Source of the DNA: Ktedonobacter racemifer DSM 44963
Lineage (GTDB): Bacteria > Chloroflexota > Ktedonobacteria > Ktedonobacterales > Ktedonobacteraceae
DNA length: 64,000 nucleotides
Direction: 5' to 3'
NCBI RefSeq assembly: GCF_000178855.1
Contig: NZ_ADVG01000003.1
Span: forward strand, 744,001 to 808,000
The position numbers and the translations under genes were made by a program. A model generated the notes under the pieces. The model searched no databases, was not told the origin of the DNA, and saw only the letters and a list, made by a program, of their open reading frames with translations. The stretch's first letter is position 1, and each line of letters starts with the position of its first letter. Below are positions 51,635 to 60,521 of this stretch, piece after piece.

Positions 51635-53109
51635 TCAGTACCCTACGGCTAAAGCCGAGGGCTTGGAGTTGTGTCTGAACTCCACCGTAATTCAGCATAC
51701 CTTTTCAGGCGTGCTGCTTTGGCTTCATCGTCCGACACATCAGGGCGTACTGACAAGAGGCCCGTTCCTATCCAGTCTTGCCGGATAAGAAGCGTTCGCA
51801 TCGCAATGTTTCTTGCACCAACCAGATCGGCATGGAGCGTGTACTGACAATTCTGACAGACGAAGAGCAATCCTTTGTTGGGCCTATTCTCTTTGCAGGT
51901 GTGCCCACATTTGGGGCAGGCCTGCGAGGTATAGTTGGCATCGACCTTGATTGCCATACTTCGATGTAAGAGCGCTTTATAGGCAATCATGCTATGCAAC
52001 TCAGCGAAGGACCATTTGGAGAAGGTACGATTGGCTTTTCGCTGTTTTGCATTTTTGCCTTTGCGTCGTTTGGTACGTTCTCGAATGTCTGTCAGATGCT
52101 CCAGTCCAATCAAGCTTTGAGGGTGCTGTAGGACAATCCGCTTACTCACGACATGATTGGTATTCTGCTTCAACCGTCTCTCTCGTCCACTGATGGCAAC
52201 GAGCCTTCTTGTCGCTGAACGAGTGCCTTTCTTTTGCAGACGTTTTCTCAGTCGTGCGTAGTGGTTTGCCTTGGGGACAATCTGTTTGCCTGAATGGAAG
52301 GTGCAATCCCCTTGCATCGTCGCCGTGACGGCAAGGTATCGCATCCCCACATCCACTCCGGCGACCTGCTTGTGCGTTTCAGGTGTAGGATCAGCCGTCT
52401 CAATTGCAAGAGAGACAAGAAGGTAAAATTGTTTCTTGGGCTTGTCATACCAGAGTTTCGATGCACCAATCTCCGCTCCACGCTGGATCAATGCCACATG
52501 CTTATTGTAGCCAGTATAGGGCACGATAACACGTCCCTCAAGGGTCAGGATGCTCACCTGCTGCTCTTTCTTGAAGGTGTAGTCTTTCTTGTACTGATAG
52601 GTCAACGTGGGGGAGATGAACTTGGGAGCCTTATCAAGCCCTTTGTAGCGTTTCTTGGTCTTCCCTTCCTTACGATGAACAGCATTGTTCTTGACCTTTG
52701 TCCAGAGGGTTTTATACGAGGCACCAACTTGGCGAGGAACAGAACAGGCCATTTGCGAAGGCAGATGAAAACGGAGGCGGATCTCTTCGTAGGTGGCATC
52801 TTGCAAACGAACAGCATTGCTCATCTTGCCATGCGCAAAGGCGTACTGGCTCACATAGTTGAGAGAATCCCGATACGCCAGTTGCGTTGTATGTAATGCC
52901 TTGAATTGCTCGGGCGTTGTATTCAATTTGAGTTTCGCTGTTACTACCGTTTGCATGCGCTAAATTATACCATAGTTTTCATCTGACTGTCAACAATACA
53001 TGAGCAGATGAGAGAATGTCTACGGCGTATTCCACCCAAGTCACCGACAAAGGAACGCCGCATTCCTCCCCATGCCTGAAAGGGCAGGGGCATCCTGCGG
53101 CGTTTTGGG
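51635..53109 (-). mobile_element. TnpB-only element of the IS200/IS605 superfamily
   Basis: 1475 bp. Its borders are defined by the split GNAT gene. The left end (near 53109) follows ATTCAC on the minus strand and has a long hairpin AACGCCGCA...TGCGGCGTT; the right end has CCCTCGGCTTTAGCCGTAGGG (51640-51660), the usual subterminal hairpin. It has no tnpA, so it must move with a transposase in trans. Confidence 0.85.
51649..52956 (-). CDS. tnpB: TnpB RNA-guided nuclease (intact)
   Basis: A 435-residue TnpB. RuvC-I GVDVGMRYL, RuvC-II LIGLEHLTDI, a four-cysteine zinc finger CPKCGHTC ... CQNC and RuvC-III LHADLVGARN are complete, so the nuclease should be active. It uses a guide RNA from the right end of the element, and here the right end reads into the C-terminal half of the disrupted GNAT gene. 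The stop codon lies inside the right-end hairpin, as is usual for such elements. Confidence 0.92.
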   Translation of the reverse strand: MQTVVTAKLKLNTTPEQFKALHTTQLAYRDSLNYVSQYAFAHGKMSNAVRLQDATYEEIRLRFHLPSQMACSVPRQVGASYKTLWTKVKNNAVHRKEGKTKKRYKGLDKAPKFISPTLTYQYKKDYTFKKEQQVSILTLEGRVIVPYTGYNKHVALIQRGAEIGASKLWYDKPKKQFYLLVSLAIETADPTPETHKQVAGVDVGMRYLAVTATMQGDCTFHSGKQIVPKANHYARLRKRLQKKGTRSATRRLVAISGRERRLKQNTNHVVSKRIVLQHPQSLIGLEHLTDIRERTKRRKGKNAKQRKANRTFSKWSFAELHSMIAYKALLHRSMAIKVDANYTSQACPKCGHTCKENRPNKGLLFVCQNCQYTLHADLVGARNIAMRTLLIRQDWIGTGLLSVRPDVSDDEAKAARLKRYAELRWSSDTTPSPRL

Positions 53110-53232
53110 TGAATAGATTTTCTCACCCAATACTTGCTTGAATGAGCTAAAAACGGGTGCCCACGCCAACAATGATAACTGAACTAAGTCTTCAATATCA
53201 TCGTTCGAGCCAGGTCGAATAGAGAAATTCAT
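53110..53232 (-). pseudogene. GNAT acetyltransferase, 5' fragment
   Basis: The first 41 codons: MNFSIRPGSNDDIEDLVQLS, then LLAWAPVFSSFKQVLGEKIYS. ATG 53232 is preceded by GAGGAGGAAT. The frame then enters the left end of the TnpB element. It is the front of the gene continued at 51272-51634. Confidence 0.85.
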
Positions 53233-53293
53233 ATTCCTCCTCTTTCTAAAATGAACGACACCACCCTCACTGCATCGAGGCAACAGCCAAAAA

Positions 53294-54571
53294 TTACTCG
53301 CCAAGCACACCAGGCGCCGCCTGCTCAGGCTCGGCGACGCTGGACGATACGCGCATCAGCCAGATGCAGGCGCCTACCAGCAGCAGCGCGACGCCCGCCA
53401 CGGCGAAGACGTTACCCACGCCGAAGAGGTCAGCGATGACGGCCCCCAGCAAGGGCGCGAGGAATTGGAAGGCCGTCTGGATGCCGTTGGCCATGCCGGA
53501 GACGCGCCCCATCATCTCGGGCGGCGTCTCCTTCTGTAGGAGATAGCCATAGGGAATGATCATCCCCGCCACGGCCAGCCCCCCCAGCAGCCAGAGAACA
53601 GTCCAGAACGGGGGCCATATATGCAACTGGATAATAATGCCCAGGCCAATCAGCCCAATCATCACGCCCACCCCGATATCGCCCAAGGCCATCAAGCGCA
53701 GTGGTGAGAAGCGCTTCCCCCACTGACCAACGATCAGACCACCGAGCACGGTTCCCAGGCCAATAGAACCCACAGCGAAGCCAAAGAGAGAGGAATCAAA
53801 GCCCAGGGCTTGAAGCGCCAGCGCCGACATTGAGTCAAAGGTACCGATAATAAAAAGAGCCACGGATGCGCTCAACACAGCAGCCAGCAATAAGCGCCGC
53901 TGAAGGATATAGGCAAAGCCAGCGCGAAACTCCAGCCAGAAATTGCCCTTGGCTGGCGCCTCCTTCTCCTCGGCTGTGTCTGTGGCAACGGGAAGCACCA
54001 GGCGTGGCAGAAAGCTTAAGAAGAGGGCCGAGACCAGAAAGCTAACCGAATCGCACACAAAGGCGGCATACGCGCCACCCAACAAAACAATGATGCCACC
54101 AAGGGCCGGTCCCAGAATCTTCGCCACCTGGAACATCGTCTGGCTGAGCGAGTTAGCGGAGAGCAGATCCTCTTCCGGAACCGTCCCACGAATGAGCGCC
54201 TGCTTGGCCGGATCAAAGAAGGTACTCACGGCGCTCGCCAGGACCACCAGCACCAGCATAATATAAATATTTGCGGCCCAGACCAGGCCCAGCACCAGGC
54301 CAGCCCGCACGAGATCACACACAATCATCGTAGCCTTACGCGGCCAGCGATCCACCCACACCCCCGCCACAGGTCCAAGCAGGATCATGGGCAGGAACAT
54401 CACAATGGAAAAGGCTGCCAGGGCGTTGGCCCCCATATGCCAGCGGTAGACAATGATGCTGATAATCGCCAGGTAATTTAACCAGTCGCCCAGGTTAGAA
54501 ATGGCCTGGCCCAGAAATAAGAGACGAAACGAACGATGAGACAAAGACCGCAAGAGCGCGACACGCCGCAT
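53294..54571 (-). CDS. MFS transporter (MFS_3/EntS-like exporter)
   Basis: A 425-residue inner-membrane exporter with about 12 helices. FRLLFLGQAISNLGDWLNYLAI opens the protein, GVWVDRWPRKATMI is the motif-A loop and MMGRVSGMANGIQTAFQFLAP lies near the C-terminus. It shares this build with the MFS gene at 20141 but is clearly diverged. I use ATG 54571, which has GGAAGGAG; an in-frame ATG lies 15 nt upstream. It ends 62 bp from the broken GNAT gene. Confidence 0.88.
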   Translation of the reverse strand: MRRVALLRSLSHRSFRLLFLGQAISNLGDWLNYLAIISIIVYRWHMGANALAAFSIVMFLPMILLGPVAGVWVDRWPRKATMIVCDLVRAGLVLGLVWAANIYIMLVLVVLASAVSTFFDPAKQALIRGTVPEEDLLSANSLSQTMFQVAKILGPALGGIIVLLGGAYAAFVCDSVSFLVSALFLSFLPRLVLPVATDTAEEKEAPAKGNFWLEFRAGFAYILQRRLLLAAVLSASVALFIIGTFDSMSALALQALGFDSSLFGFAVGSIGLGTVLGGLIVGQWGKRFSPLRLMALGDIGVGVMIGLIGLGIIIQLHIWPPFWTVLWLLGGLAVAGMIIPYGYLLQKETPPEMMGRVSGMANGIQTAFQFLAPLLGAVIADLFGVGNVFAVAGVALLLVGACIWLMRVSSSVAEPEQAAPGVLGE

Positions 54572-54744
54572 CCTGGCTCCTTCCATTAGAAAAACAACAA
54601 AGCTAAATATACTTCAGTTTCCCCAGTATAGCATAGCAGAGTTGTTTGATGACTATAATCCACATACGTCTAAAACTATAGAACACGAAAAGAGTTGGTA
54701 ACAGTATTGAAAAATGTATGATACTGCGTTAAAATGCATGAAGC

Positions 54745-54760
54745 GAGAATAGCTATTCTC
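54745..54760. repeat. 16-bp palindrome GAGAATAGCTATTCTC
   Basis: Perfect palindrome 60 bp before the solo TnpB gene; could mark the element's left end. Confidence 0.45.
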
Positions 54761-54819
54761 TCAAACTCTCAGGGACGTGATGAGGAAGCGAGCGGTCGTT
54801 TTGGAAAGGGAGGACCAGG

Positions 54820-55968
54820 TTGATCAAAGCCCATAAGATACGCCTCCATCCTACAGAGGAGCAAAAAGGCTATTTTGCCAAAGCCGCAGGAACCGCACGC
54901 TTCGTTTGGAACTGGGCACTTGCCGAATGGAATCGGCAATACGAGGCTGGTGAGAGACCTACCGCACTCAAGTTGAAGAAGCAGTTCAACAAGATCAGGC
55001 GGGAGCAGTATCCCTGGACCTGGGAAGTGACCAAAAATGCCTCAGATCAGCCCTTCCTCGATCTGGCAAAAGCCTGGATCGCCTACTTTGAGGGCTTGAA
55101 GAACGGGACAAAGACCGGTCGGCCCACATTCAAGAGCAAGAAGAAAAGCAGACCAGGCTTTTACCTGGCAAACGATCAATTTGAACTTGGGGACTATCGC
55201 ATCTGGATTCCTAAGCTCGGCTGGGTCAACATGGCAGAGAAGCTTCGCTTCACAGGAAAAGTCACTGGGGCGCGTCTTACACGTCAAGCTGACTGGTGGT
55301 TTGTGAGTGTGACCGTCGAGGTGCCAGATGAATTTCCCCTGAGGAAGGGGCGCCCCAGTGTTGGCGTCGATGTTGGCTTAAATCGCCTGGCGACCTTGAG
55401 CGATGGAACGGAATTTGAGAACCAAAGATTCCTGAAAACAGCGCTGAAGAAGCTTCGTCAAGCCAATAAGCGGCTCCATCGTCGAAAACCTGGATCCAAG
55501 AATCGTGAGAAGGCCCGTCGCAAAGTCGCCCGACTCCACTATAAAGTGGCATGCATGCGTGAGGATGTGCTGCAGAAACTGACGACAAAAGCGGCGAACA
55601 CCTTTGCGCTGGTTGGCATCGAAGACCTGCACATCAAGGGGCTGATGAAGAACCGGAAACTGTCTCGCTCCTTCTCTGACGCGGCTCTGGGTCGATTGCT
55701 CAGGCTCTTGAGCATGAAAGTGACTCATCGAGGTGGGGTAGTCGTCAAGGTGGATCGTTACTTTCCCAGCAGCCAACTCTGCTCACGGTGTGGGTGGCGT
55801 TGGAAGGATATTCGCCTCTCTGATCGCGTCTTTGTGTGCAAGAGCTGCGGTCTGGTGGCGGACCGCGACAAAAATGCCGCGCTCAATCTCTTGCAGGAAG
55901 CGCAGCGCCTGGTAGCTGCATTCCCACCATGTGAAGTCGACCACGGTACTGGCTCGGACGGGTCGTAA
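54820..55968 (+). CDS. tnpB: TnpB RNA-guided nuclease (solo)
   Basis: A 382-residue TnpB with complete RuvC-I GVDVGLNRLA, RuvC-II VGIEDLHIKG, zinc finger CSRCGWRW ... CKSCG and RuvC-III DRDKNAALNL. TTG start with GGGAGGACC before it. No transposase gene accompanies it. The 3' region ends in GAAGCAGGAA (56029-56038), the same motif as behind the IS607 tnpB, so the guide RNA scaffold is probably conserved between the two. Intact and probably functional. Confidence 0.92.
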   Translation: MIKAHKIRLHPTEEQKGYFAKAAGTARFVWNWALAEWNRQYEAGERPTALKLKKQFNKIRREQYPWTWEVTKNASDQPFLDLAKAWIAYFEGLKNGTKTGRPTFKSKKKSRPGFYLANDQFELGDYRIWIPKLGWVNMAEKLRFTGKVTGARLTRQADWWFVSVTVEVPDEFPLRKGRPSVGVDVGLNRLATLSDGTEFENQRFLKTALKKLRQANKRLHRRKPGSKNREKARRKVARLHYKVACMREDVLQKLTTKAANTFALVGIEDLHIKGLMKNRKLSRSFSDAALGRLLRLLSMKVTHRGGVVVKVDRYFPSSQLCSRCGWRWKDIRLSDRVFVCKSCGLVADRDKNAALNLLQEAQRLVAAFPPCEVDHGTGSDGS

Positions 55969-56045
55969 AAGTCGCCTGTGGACTTGGTGTAAGACGACTC
56001 ACACTACGGTGGGAGCGCAACTGGGAACGAAGCAGGAACAACGAA
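55950..56045 (+). ncRNA. Candidate omega-RNA end of the solo TnpB
   Basis: Overlaps the 3' end of tnpB and ends with GAAGCAGGAA at 56029-56038. Stems such as AAGTCG/CGACT are visible. Inferred from TnpB biology. Confidence 0.4.
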
Positions 56046-56104
56046 AAATGCAGTAGAGCTATGCATGCATACGTTTTACTACATTAATTGGAGCAGGTAC
56101 ATGT

Positions 56105-56344
56105 ATGACACAACCCTATATTAAGCCCTGTCCGGAATGTGGAGGGAGGCGTGTAATGGTCGAGGCTTTAACACCCGCTCAGGGAGGATTTCATCTCCTT
56201 ATGCTCAAGCAACCCTTGCGTTCAGCCCCACTCTTCAGCAAGAAAAGCAAATACTCTGACACAGTCGCCCTTACCTGCCTTGTGTGTGGATATACTGCTA
56301 TGTATGCAACCAAGCCGGAAAACTTAAAACCAGATGATAAATAA
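56105..56344 (+). CDS. Small zinc-ribbon protein
   Basis: A 79-residue protein with CPECGG at residues ~9-14 and CLVCG at ~59-63, forming a treble-clef or ribbon zinc site, with a Lys-rich tail. GGAGCAGGTAC lies before the ATG. Proteins of this kind are common as small hypothetical genes; function unknown. It follows the solo TnpB element and precedes a MITE. Confidence 0.6.
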   Translation: MTQPYIKPCPECGGRRVMVEALTPAQGGFHLLMLKQPLRSAPLFSKKSKYSDTVALTCLVCGYTAMYATKPENLKPDDK

Positions 56345-56432
56345 ACGCCGGGGAAGGTCCCCCTGGCGCGACTCTGTGTTGAGATGATCCAGCATGCAAG
56401 GATTGGGGTACAATAGGCAAAAAGCAACTTTT

Positions 56433-56601
56433 CGGTAGGGGCCAGCTTTAGCGCGTCCGAACGCCATTCATGGCAGTGCGGCGTTAGCCTATTTTGGCTG
56501 GTAAATGGCAATCTATTACGCGAAATGGTGTCCAGGAATAGTTTTGGCTAGCGCCGAAGTGCGATTAATCGCCTTCGAACGCGCTAAAGCTGGTCCCTAC
56601 G
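56433..56601 (+). repeat. MITE-like palindromic element, copy 3
   Basis: 169 bp with ends CGGTAGGGGCCAGCTTTAGC and (complement) CCGTAGGGACCAGCTTTAGC; inner palindromes GCCATTCATGGC and GCGATTAATCGC. Most similar in sequence to copy 1 read on the other strand. Confidence 0.9.
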
Positions 56602-56816
56602 GGCTTAGGAGGCCATCTCGCGTACTGGCAGACTGTCTCTTATGTGGAACTTGTCTGAACAAAATTTCCAGTGGAGCTTTGGGCGTAACGCCTATGTGAT
56701 GCAGAGGCTTTAGCTGAAATTTGACTGCTTTTATAACACATATATAGTGGTGTTATAAGATTGCTCATGCAAGGCATCTATTAACTCTACAGCCTACAAT
56801 TGCCAGGAGAGCGCGT

Positions 56817-57533
56817 ATGAAGCCTGGAGATCCACCCGAAGGGGTAACGTCCGAGTCCTCAATATGGATGAAAATTCGCCATCCACACATTACTCTGGTG
56901 GGAAACTATGGCCTGGTGCTGGTCTTTATTGTGCTCTCAATTAGCATTATCGCTGGAAGCGCCAATCACTTTTGGGTGATCGCGCTCAGCGTCCTTCTGA
57001 CGTCAATAACGCTCCTGCTCGCGCTGTGGGCCTCTGGCTCGGGACAGCGCACGATGTATTTTGGTCTGGGCGCGCTGACTATCAGCGTTGCCACAGTCTT
57101 TGTACAGGCCATCGTTCGCGGGGAGCAGTATCTCTGGCTGCCGGAGACAATAGATATGCTCTTGATCATGATTACGCCCATTGTCATCGCGCGCCGCCTC
57201 TTTTTGCGCCACATTATCAACATGCAAACACTGCTGGGGGCACTCTGCATCTATCTCCTAATCGGGCTGTTCTTCGGCTGCCTCTATACAGTCTTTGATT
57301 TCCTCATTCCCGTACCAGTCTTTACCACAATCATGAAACCGACTATCAGCGACTACCTCTATTTCAGCTTTGTCACCCTTACCACGCTGGGCTATGGAGA
57401 CCTCGCACCCGAGGGCGGCTTCGCCCGCTCCCTGGTCGTCATCGAAGCCCTCTCCGGCCAGATCTACCTCGTCACGGTCATCGCTCTGCTCATCAGCTAT
57501 ATCAGCGGCAAACAATCAGACAAACATCCATGA
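56817..57533 (+). CDS. Six-helix potassium channel (ion_trans_2)
   Basis: A 238-residue membrane protein. Helices lie at about 30-48, 52-72, 79-99, 111-128, 139-160 and 212-232, with a pore loop and the K+ selectivity filter TLGYGD at 190-195. There is no RCK regulatory domain, and the voltage-sensor helix has few basic residues, so gating is probably ligand- or tension-free leak. The ATG at 56817 is preceded by AGGAGAGCGCGT. Single gene upstream of the kinase. Confidence 0.88.
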   Translation: MKPGDPPEGVTSESSIWMKIRHPHITLVGNYGLVLVFIVLSISIIAGSANHFWVIALSVLLTSITLLLALWASGSGQRTMYFGLGALTISVATVFVQAIVRGEQYLWLPETIDMLLIMITPIVIARRLFLRHIINMQTLLGALCIYLLIGLFFGCLYTVFDFLIPVPVFTTIMKPTISDYLYFSFVTLTTLGYGDLAPEGGFARSLVVIEALSGQIYLVTVIALLISYISGKQSDKHP

Positions 57534-57619
57534 CTTAAATACAATATTGACCTCATCATTTGCACATTCGCGTGTTATACTTCTTGAGAAAAACTACTTT
57601 GCAAGATAGAGAAAAATGT

Positions 57620-58558
57620 ATGCAGCAATCATCGATGGTACTCTTCTGTGATGAGTGCGGACTGGCTAACGAAGCCACCGCCAGCCATTGTGTCTCCTGC
57701 CAGCATTCACTTGCCCATCAGAGCCAGGATAGTGAACGCGACACTCCACCGATTGCACCTATCACTTTTACCCCAAAGCCAGTACTCGAAGTGCGCGCCG
57801 GGGCCGCTCTGGACCTGGAGGACCAGGAGTCGCTTGCGCTTGTAACAGCATCCAACACCTTAGCCTGCGATTTTCGACCCGGCAGCGTCCTGGCCGGGCG
57901 CTACCAGATTCAGGAAGAGATCGGGCGCGGCGGCTTCTCTACTGTCTATCGCGCCCTGGACCTGAAAGCTGGCCGCGACCAGGCGCTGGTCGCGATCAAA
58001 CGTATTCAATTGAAGCAGCTCTCCGCACGCCAGATCATTGATGCCACCGAGACCTTTAACCGCGAGATCGCCATGCTGGCACGCGTGAAGAACCTGAGCG
58101 GCATTCCCGCCTATTGCGAGCACCTGACCGACGCGGGGAACTGGTATTTGGTCACACAATATATCGAGGGCCAGACCCTGGAGGAGTATTTGCAGAAAGC
58201 TCCAGGCGGCTATCTTGAGGAGAAAGAGGTCATCGCACTGGGCGTCCAGCTCGCGGGCCTCCTGCACACCCTGCACATCACGGCGCCACCGGTTATTTTT
58301 CGCGATCTCAAGCCCGCGAACATTATGCTCACGCCCGATAACAAGATATTTTTGATCGATTTTGGCATTGCACGCAGCTTTACGCGCGATAAGGCAAGGG
58401 ACACCGTACCACTCGGCTCGCCTGGCTATGCGCCCCCAGAGCAGTACGGTCGCGCCCAGACCAGCCCACGCTCCGATATCTACAGCCTGGGCGCGACCCT
58501 GCAAACCCTGCTCACCGGGCGCGACCCCCTGGAGCTAGCGGAGGACGAGCAATCCTAA
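57620..58558 (+). CDS. Ser/Thr protein kinase with N-terminal zinc ribbon (frameshifted near the end)
   Basis: 312 residues up to the stop. A zinc ribbon (CDECGLANEATASHCVSC) is followed by a Hanks-type kinase: glycine loop GRGGFSTVY, VAIKR with the catalytic lysine, FRDLKPANIM, DFGIARSF and GSPGYAPPEQYG. The kinase stops in DEQS, before its last helices; these continue in the +1 frame at 58553-58940. One extra base near 58549-58553 explains it. As sequenced the product lacks the C-terminal membrane part. Confidence 0.85.
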   Translation: MQQSSMVLFCDECGLANEATASHCVSCQHSLAHQSQDSERDTPPIAPITFTPKPVLEVRAGAALDLEDQESLALVTASNTLACDFRPGSVLAGRYQIQEEIGRGGFSTVYRALDLKAGRDQALVAIKRIQLKQLSARQIIDATETFNREIAMLARVKNLSGIPAYCEHLTDAGNWYLVTQYIEGQTLEEYLQKAPGGYLEEKEVIALGVQLAGLLHTLHITAPPVIFRDLKPANIMLTPDNKIFLIDFGIARSFTRDKARDTVPLGSPGYAPPEQYGRAQTSPRSDIYSLGATLQTLLTGRDPLELAEDEQS

Positions 58559-58940
58559 GCCGATCTCACCCAACCTCCGCAGGCTCCTGGATAAGATGCT
58601 CTCTACTGAGGCCTCGCGCCGTCCAAAGAACATGAAGCTGGTAAGGTCACGCCTGGAGGAACTCCCTGCCGGCCCCACTCTTATATTTATAATGGGTGTA
58701 GTATTTGGATGCGCTTTAAGCCTCCTTGGTCTATTAGAGTATCTTCTGCCCACTAATGTGAGAATTTGGATAGGTTTCCTTAATGTTGGCCTGGCTATAA
58801 TCCCCGAACAAGGTATTAGACACATCCTCAAGCTACCACCTAACGTATACAATCGGTACTGGTGGTTTGGCCTGCTCACCTGGACTTTATTTATAGCAAT
58901 TATCGGCGTGTTAGCGTCCACCGTCTTCGGTTGGTCGTAG
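58553..58940 (+). pseudogene. Frameshifted C-terminus of the Ser/Thr kinase
   Basis: PKPISPNLRRLLDKMLSTEA followed by SRRPKNMKLVRSRLEEL is the expected end of the kinase domain (helices G-I, with the conserved Arg), then three transmembrane helices (TLIFIMGVVFGCALSLLGLL, IWIGFLNVGLAII, WWFGLLTWTLFIAIIGVLA). It belongs to the gene starting at 57620. A separate protein could begin at ATG 58596, but this is unlikely. Confidence 0.75.
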
Positions 58941-58951
58941 CAGTTGACCTT

Positions 58952-60322
58952 TTAAAAGCCGGGCGGTCGCTGAAACTCTCCGGTTACTTCTGTGAGGGCT
59001 TGGGCTACTGCCAGCAGGAACGACTCCTGCCAGCGTTTGCCTACCACCTGTATTCCGATGGGCAAACCAGCCTGATCCCGCTTATATGGGAGCACGGCTA
59101 CCGGGTGGCCGGTGTAATTGAATAGCGTGCCATAGGCTGCGGTCATATAGTATGTGACTTCCTGGTCGTCAACCTGTATTGGTGATCCCGGCTGACAGTG
59201 TGGAAAGGCCGTTACCATTGTGGGCGGACACAGCAGGATATCCCACTCGTCGAAGAAGCGCTCCCAGGCGAGAATGGACTGGTCGCGATAGTGAAGGGCC
59301 TCCAGGTACTGGGCGAGGGTGGTGGGATGCTCCTGCGCTTCGGGCTGGAAGGCCCCGGTCATCATGCCAATCATTGCGCCGGCTCGCGCCAGATCCTGGT
59401 TAAAATCCACTTGAGGCAGTGTCGCCTCTTCAACGGTTGCGCAGAGGGGCGTAAGCTGCTGCGCCAGCTCTTCTAGTGCCGTCCTTATCTCCGTCGCAAC
59501 CGGAATGCCTGGGAAAGTTGGCGCAAAAGCCACCCGCAGGTTCTTGAGCGCGAGTTCTGGCATCTCGTCGACCAGTACAGGCGCGACTTCGGTATCCTGT
59601 CCATCTGGTCCGGCAATGAGTGCATACAGCAAAGCCAGGTCCTCCACGCTGCGAGCCATAGGTCCGATACAGGACATGATGCGTACAGGCCGGGGTCCTG
59701 GTAGGCCAGGAATCATACCGGTAAGGGGAACACGCTGCTCAGTTGGCTTCAGCCCAAACACACCACAAAAATGGGCTGGAATGCGGATTGAAGCCGAGAG
59801 ATCCGTACCAATTTCAAAGGGGGTCATCCCAGAGGCCAGGGCCGCAGCCGCTCCACCGCTGGAGCCACCTGGTGTACGCTCGACGTTCCAGGGATTATTG
59901 GTGCTGCCAAAGATAGGATTAGCGGATTGGTAATCGGCCAGCATAGTAGGTACATTTGTTTTCCCCATGAGGATGCCGCCCGCTGCCTTGAGACGCGCCG
60001 CGACGGTGCTATCTTCCTGCGGCACATAGTCAGCCAGCGGAGGGAAGCCTGTCGTGGTACGCATACCCGCCGTTGCATGGGCATCCTTCAGCGTAAAGGG
60101 CACACCATGCAGCGGTCCCCATATCTCACCGCGACCCAGGGCCGCGTCCGCTTCCCGCGCCCGCTCATATGCTCGCTCAGCATCGAGCGTTATGACTGCA
60201 TTCAGGGTGGGATTATGCGCCTCAATCTGCGCCAGGTGCACTTGCAGCACCTCTGTAGCGGAAACATGACCCTTCCGAATAGCACTGGCCAGCTGCGTGG
60301 TACTGGCGAAAACAATATCCAT
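58952..60322 (-). CDS. Amidase-signature-family amidohydrolase
   Basis: A 456-residue enzyme. The Ser-cisSer-Lys triad is visible: lysine in FTLKDAHATAG, serines in TPGGSSGGAAAALASG. GTDLSASIRIPAHFCGVFGLKPT is the amidase signature, with GS..GS..IPA modified. It hydrolyses amides of unknown identity; gatA function is unlikely without gatB/C neighbours. GGAGGGATCAGC precedes the ATG. Convergent with the kinase gene, 12 bp from its end. Confidence 0.92.
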   Translation of the reverse strand: MDIVFASTTQLASAIRKGHVSATEVLQVHLAQIEAHNPTLNAVITLDAERAYERAREADAALGRGEIWGPLHGVPFTLKDAHATAGMRTTTGFPPLADYVPQEDSTVAARLKAAGGILMGKTNVPTMLADYQSANPIFGSTNNPWNVERTPGGSSGGAAAALASGMTPFEIGTDLSASIRIPAHFCGVFGLKPTEQRVPLTGMIPGLPGPRPVRIMSCIGPMARSVEDLALLYALIAGPDGQDTEVAPVLVDEMPELALKNLRVAFAPTFPGIPVATEIRTALEELAQQLTPLCATVEEATLPQVDFNQDLARAGAMIGMMTGAFQPEAQEHPTTLAQYLEALHYRDQSILAWERFFDEWDILLCPPTMVTAFPHCQPGSPIQVDDQEVTYYMTAAYGTLFNYTGHPVAVLPYKRDQAGLPIGIQVVGKRWQESFLLAVAQALTEVTGEFQRPPGF

Positions 60323-60428
60323 GCTGATCCCTCCAATTCATATTTTCAAATCCATGTGAAATCAGCATAGCATGCCGGAGTAACAAAAACTTCTTGGATC
60401 TTGCTTAAAAAACTATCTTCATGCACCC

Positions 60429-60457
60429 TTGACAGTTAACGATATATCGTTTATTCT
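60429..60457 (+). promoter_or_regulatory. Promoter with an operator filling the spacer
   Basis: TTGACA (60429-60434), 17-bp spacer, TATTCT (60452-60457). The spacer contains the palindrome AACGATATATCGTT (60438-60451), so a bound repressor would block RNA polymerase. A second site lies at 60471-60482. Confidence 0.75.
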
Positions 60458-60482
60458 TCGAATAACGATAACGATATATCGT
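60438..60482. promoter_or_regulatory. Two ACGATATATCGT operators
   Basis: Perfect 12-bp palindromes at 60439-60450 and 60471-60482, with a half site ACGATA between them. A third copy lies at 61017-61028 before the monooxygenase gene. The regulator is not in the window. Confidence 0.75.
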
Positions 60483-60521
60483 ATTGTGTGATAGAGGTGA
60501 AAATGAAAGGGGAAAAGAGGC

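Noticed and set aside
56105..56344. Fragment of a TnpB zinc finger
   Set aside because: The spacing between its CxxC pairs (about 45 residues) and the lack of RuvC-III sequence do not fit TnpB; kept as a separate small protein.
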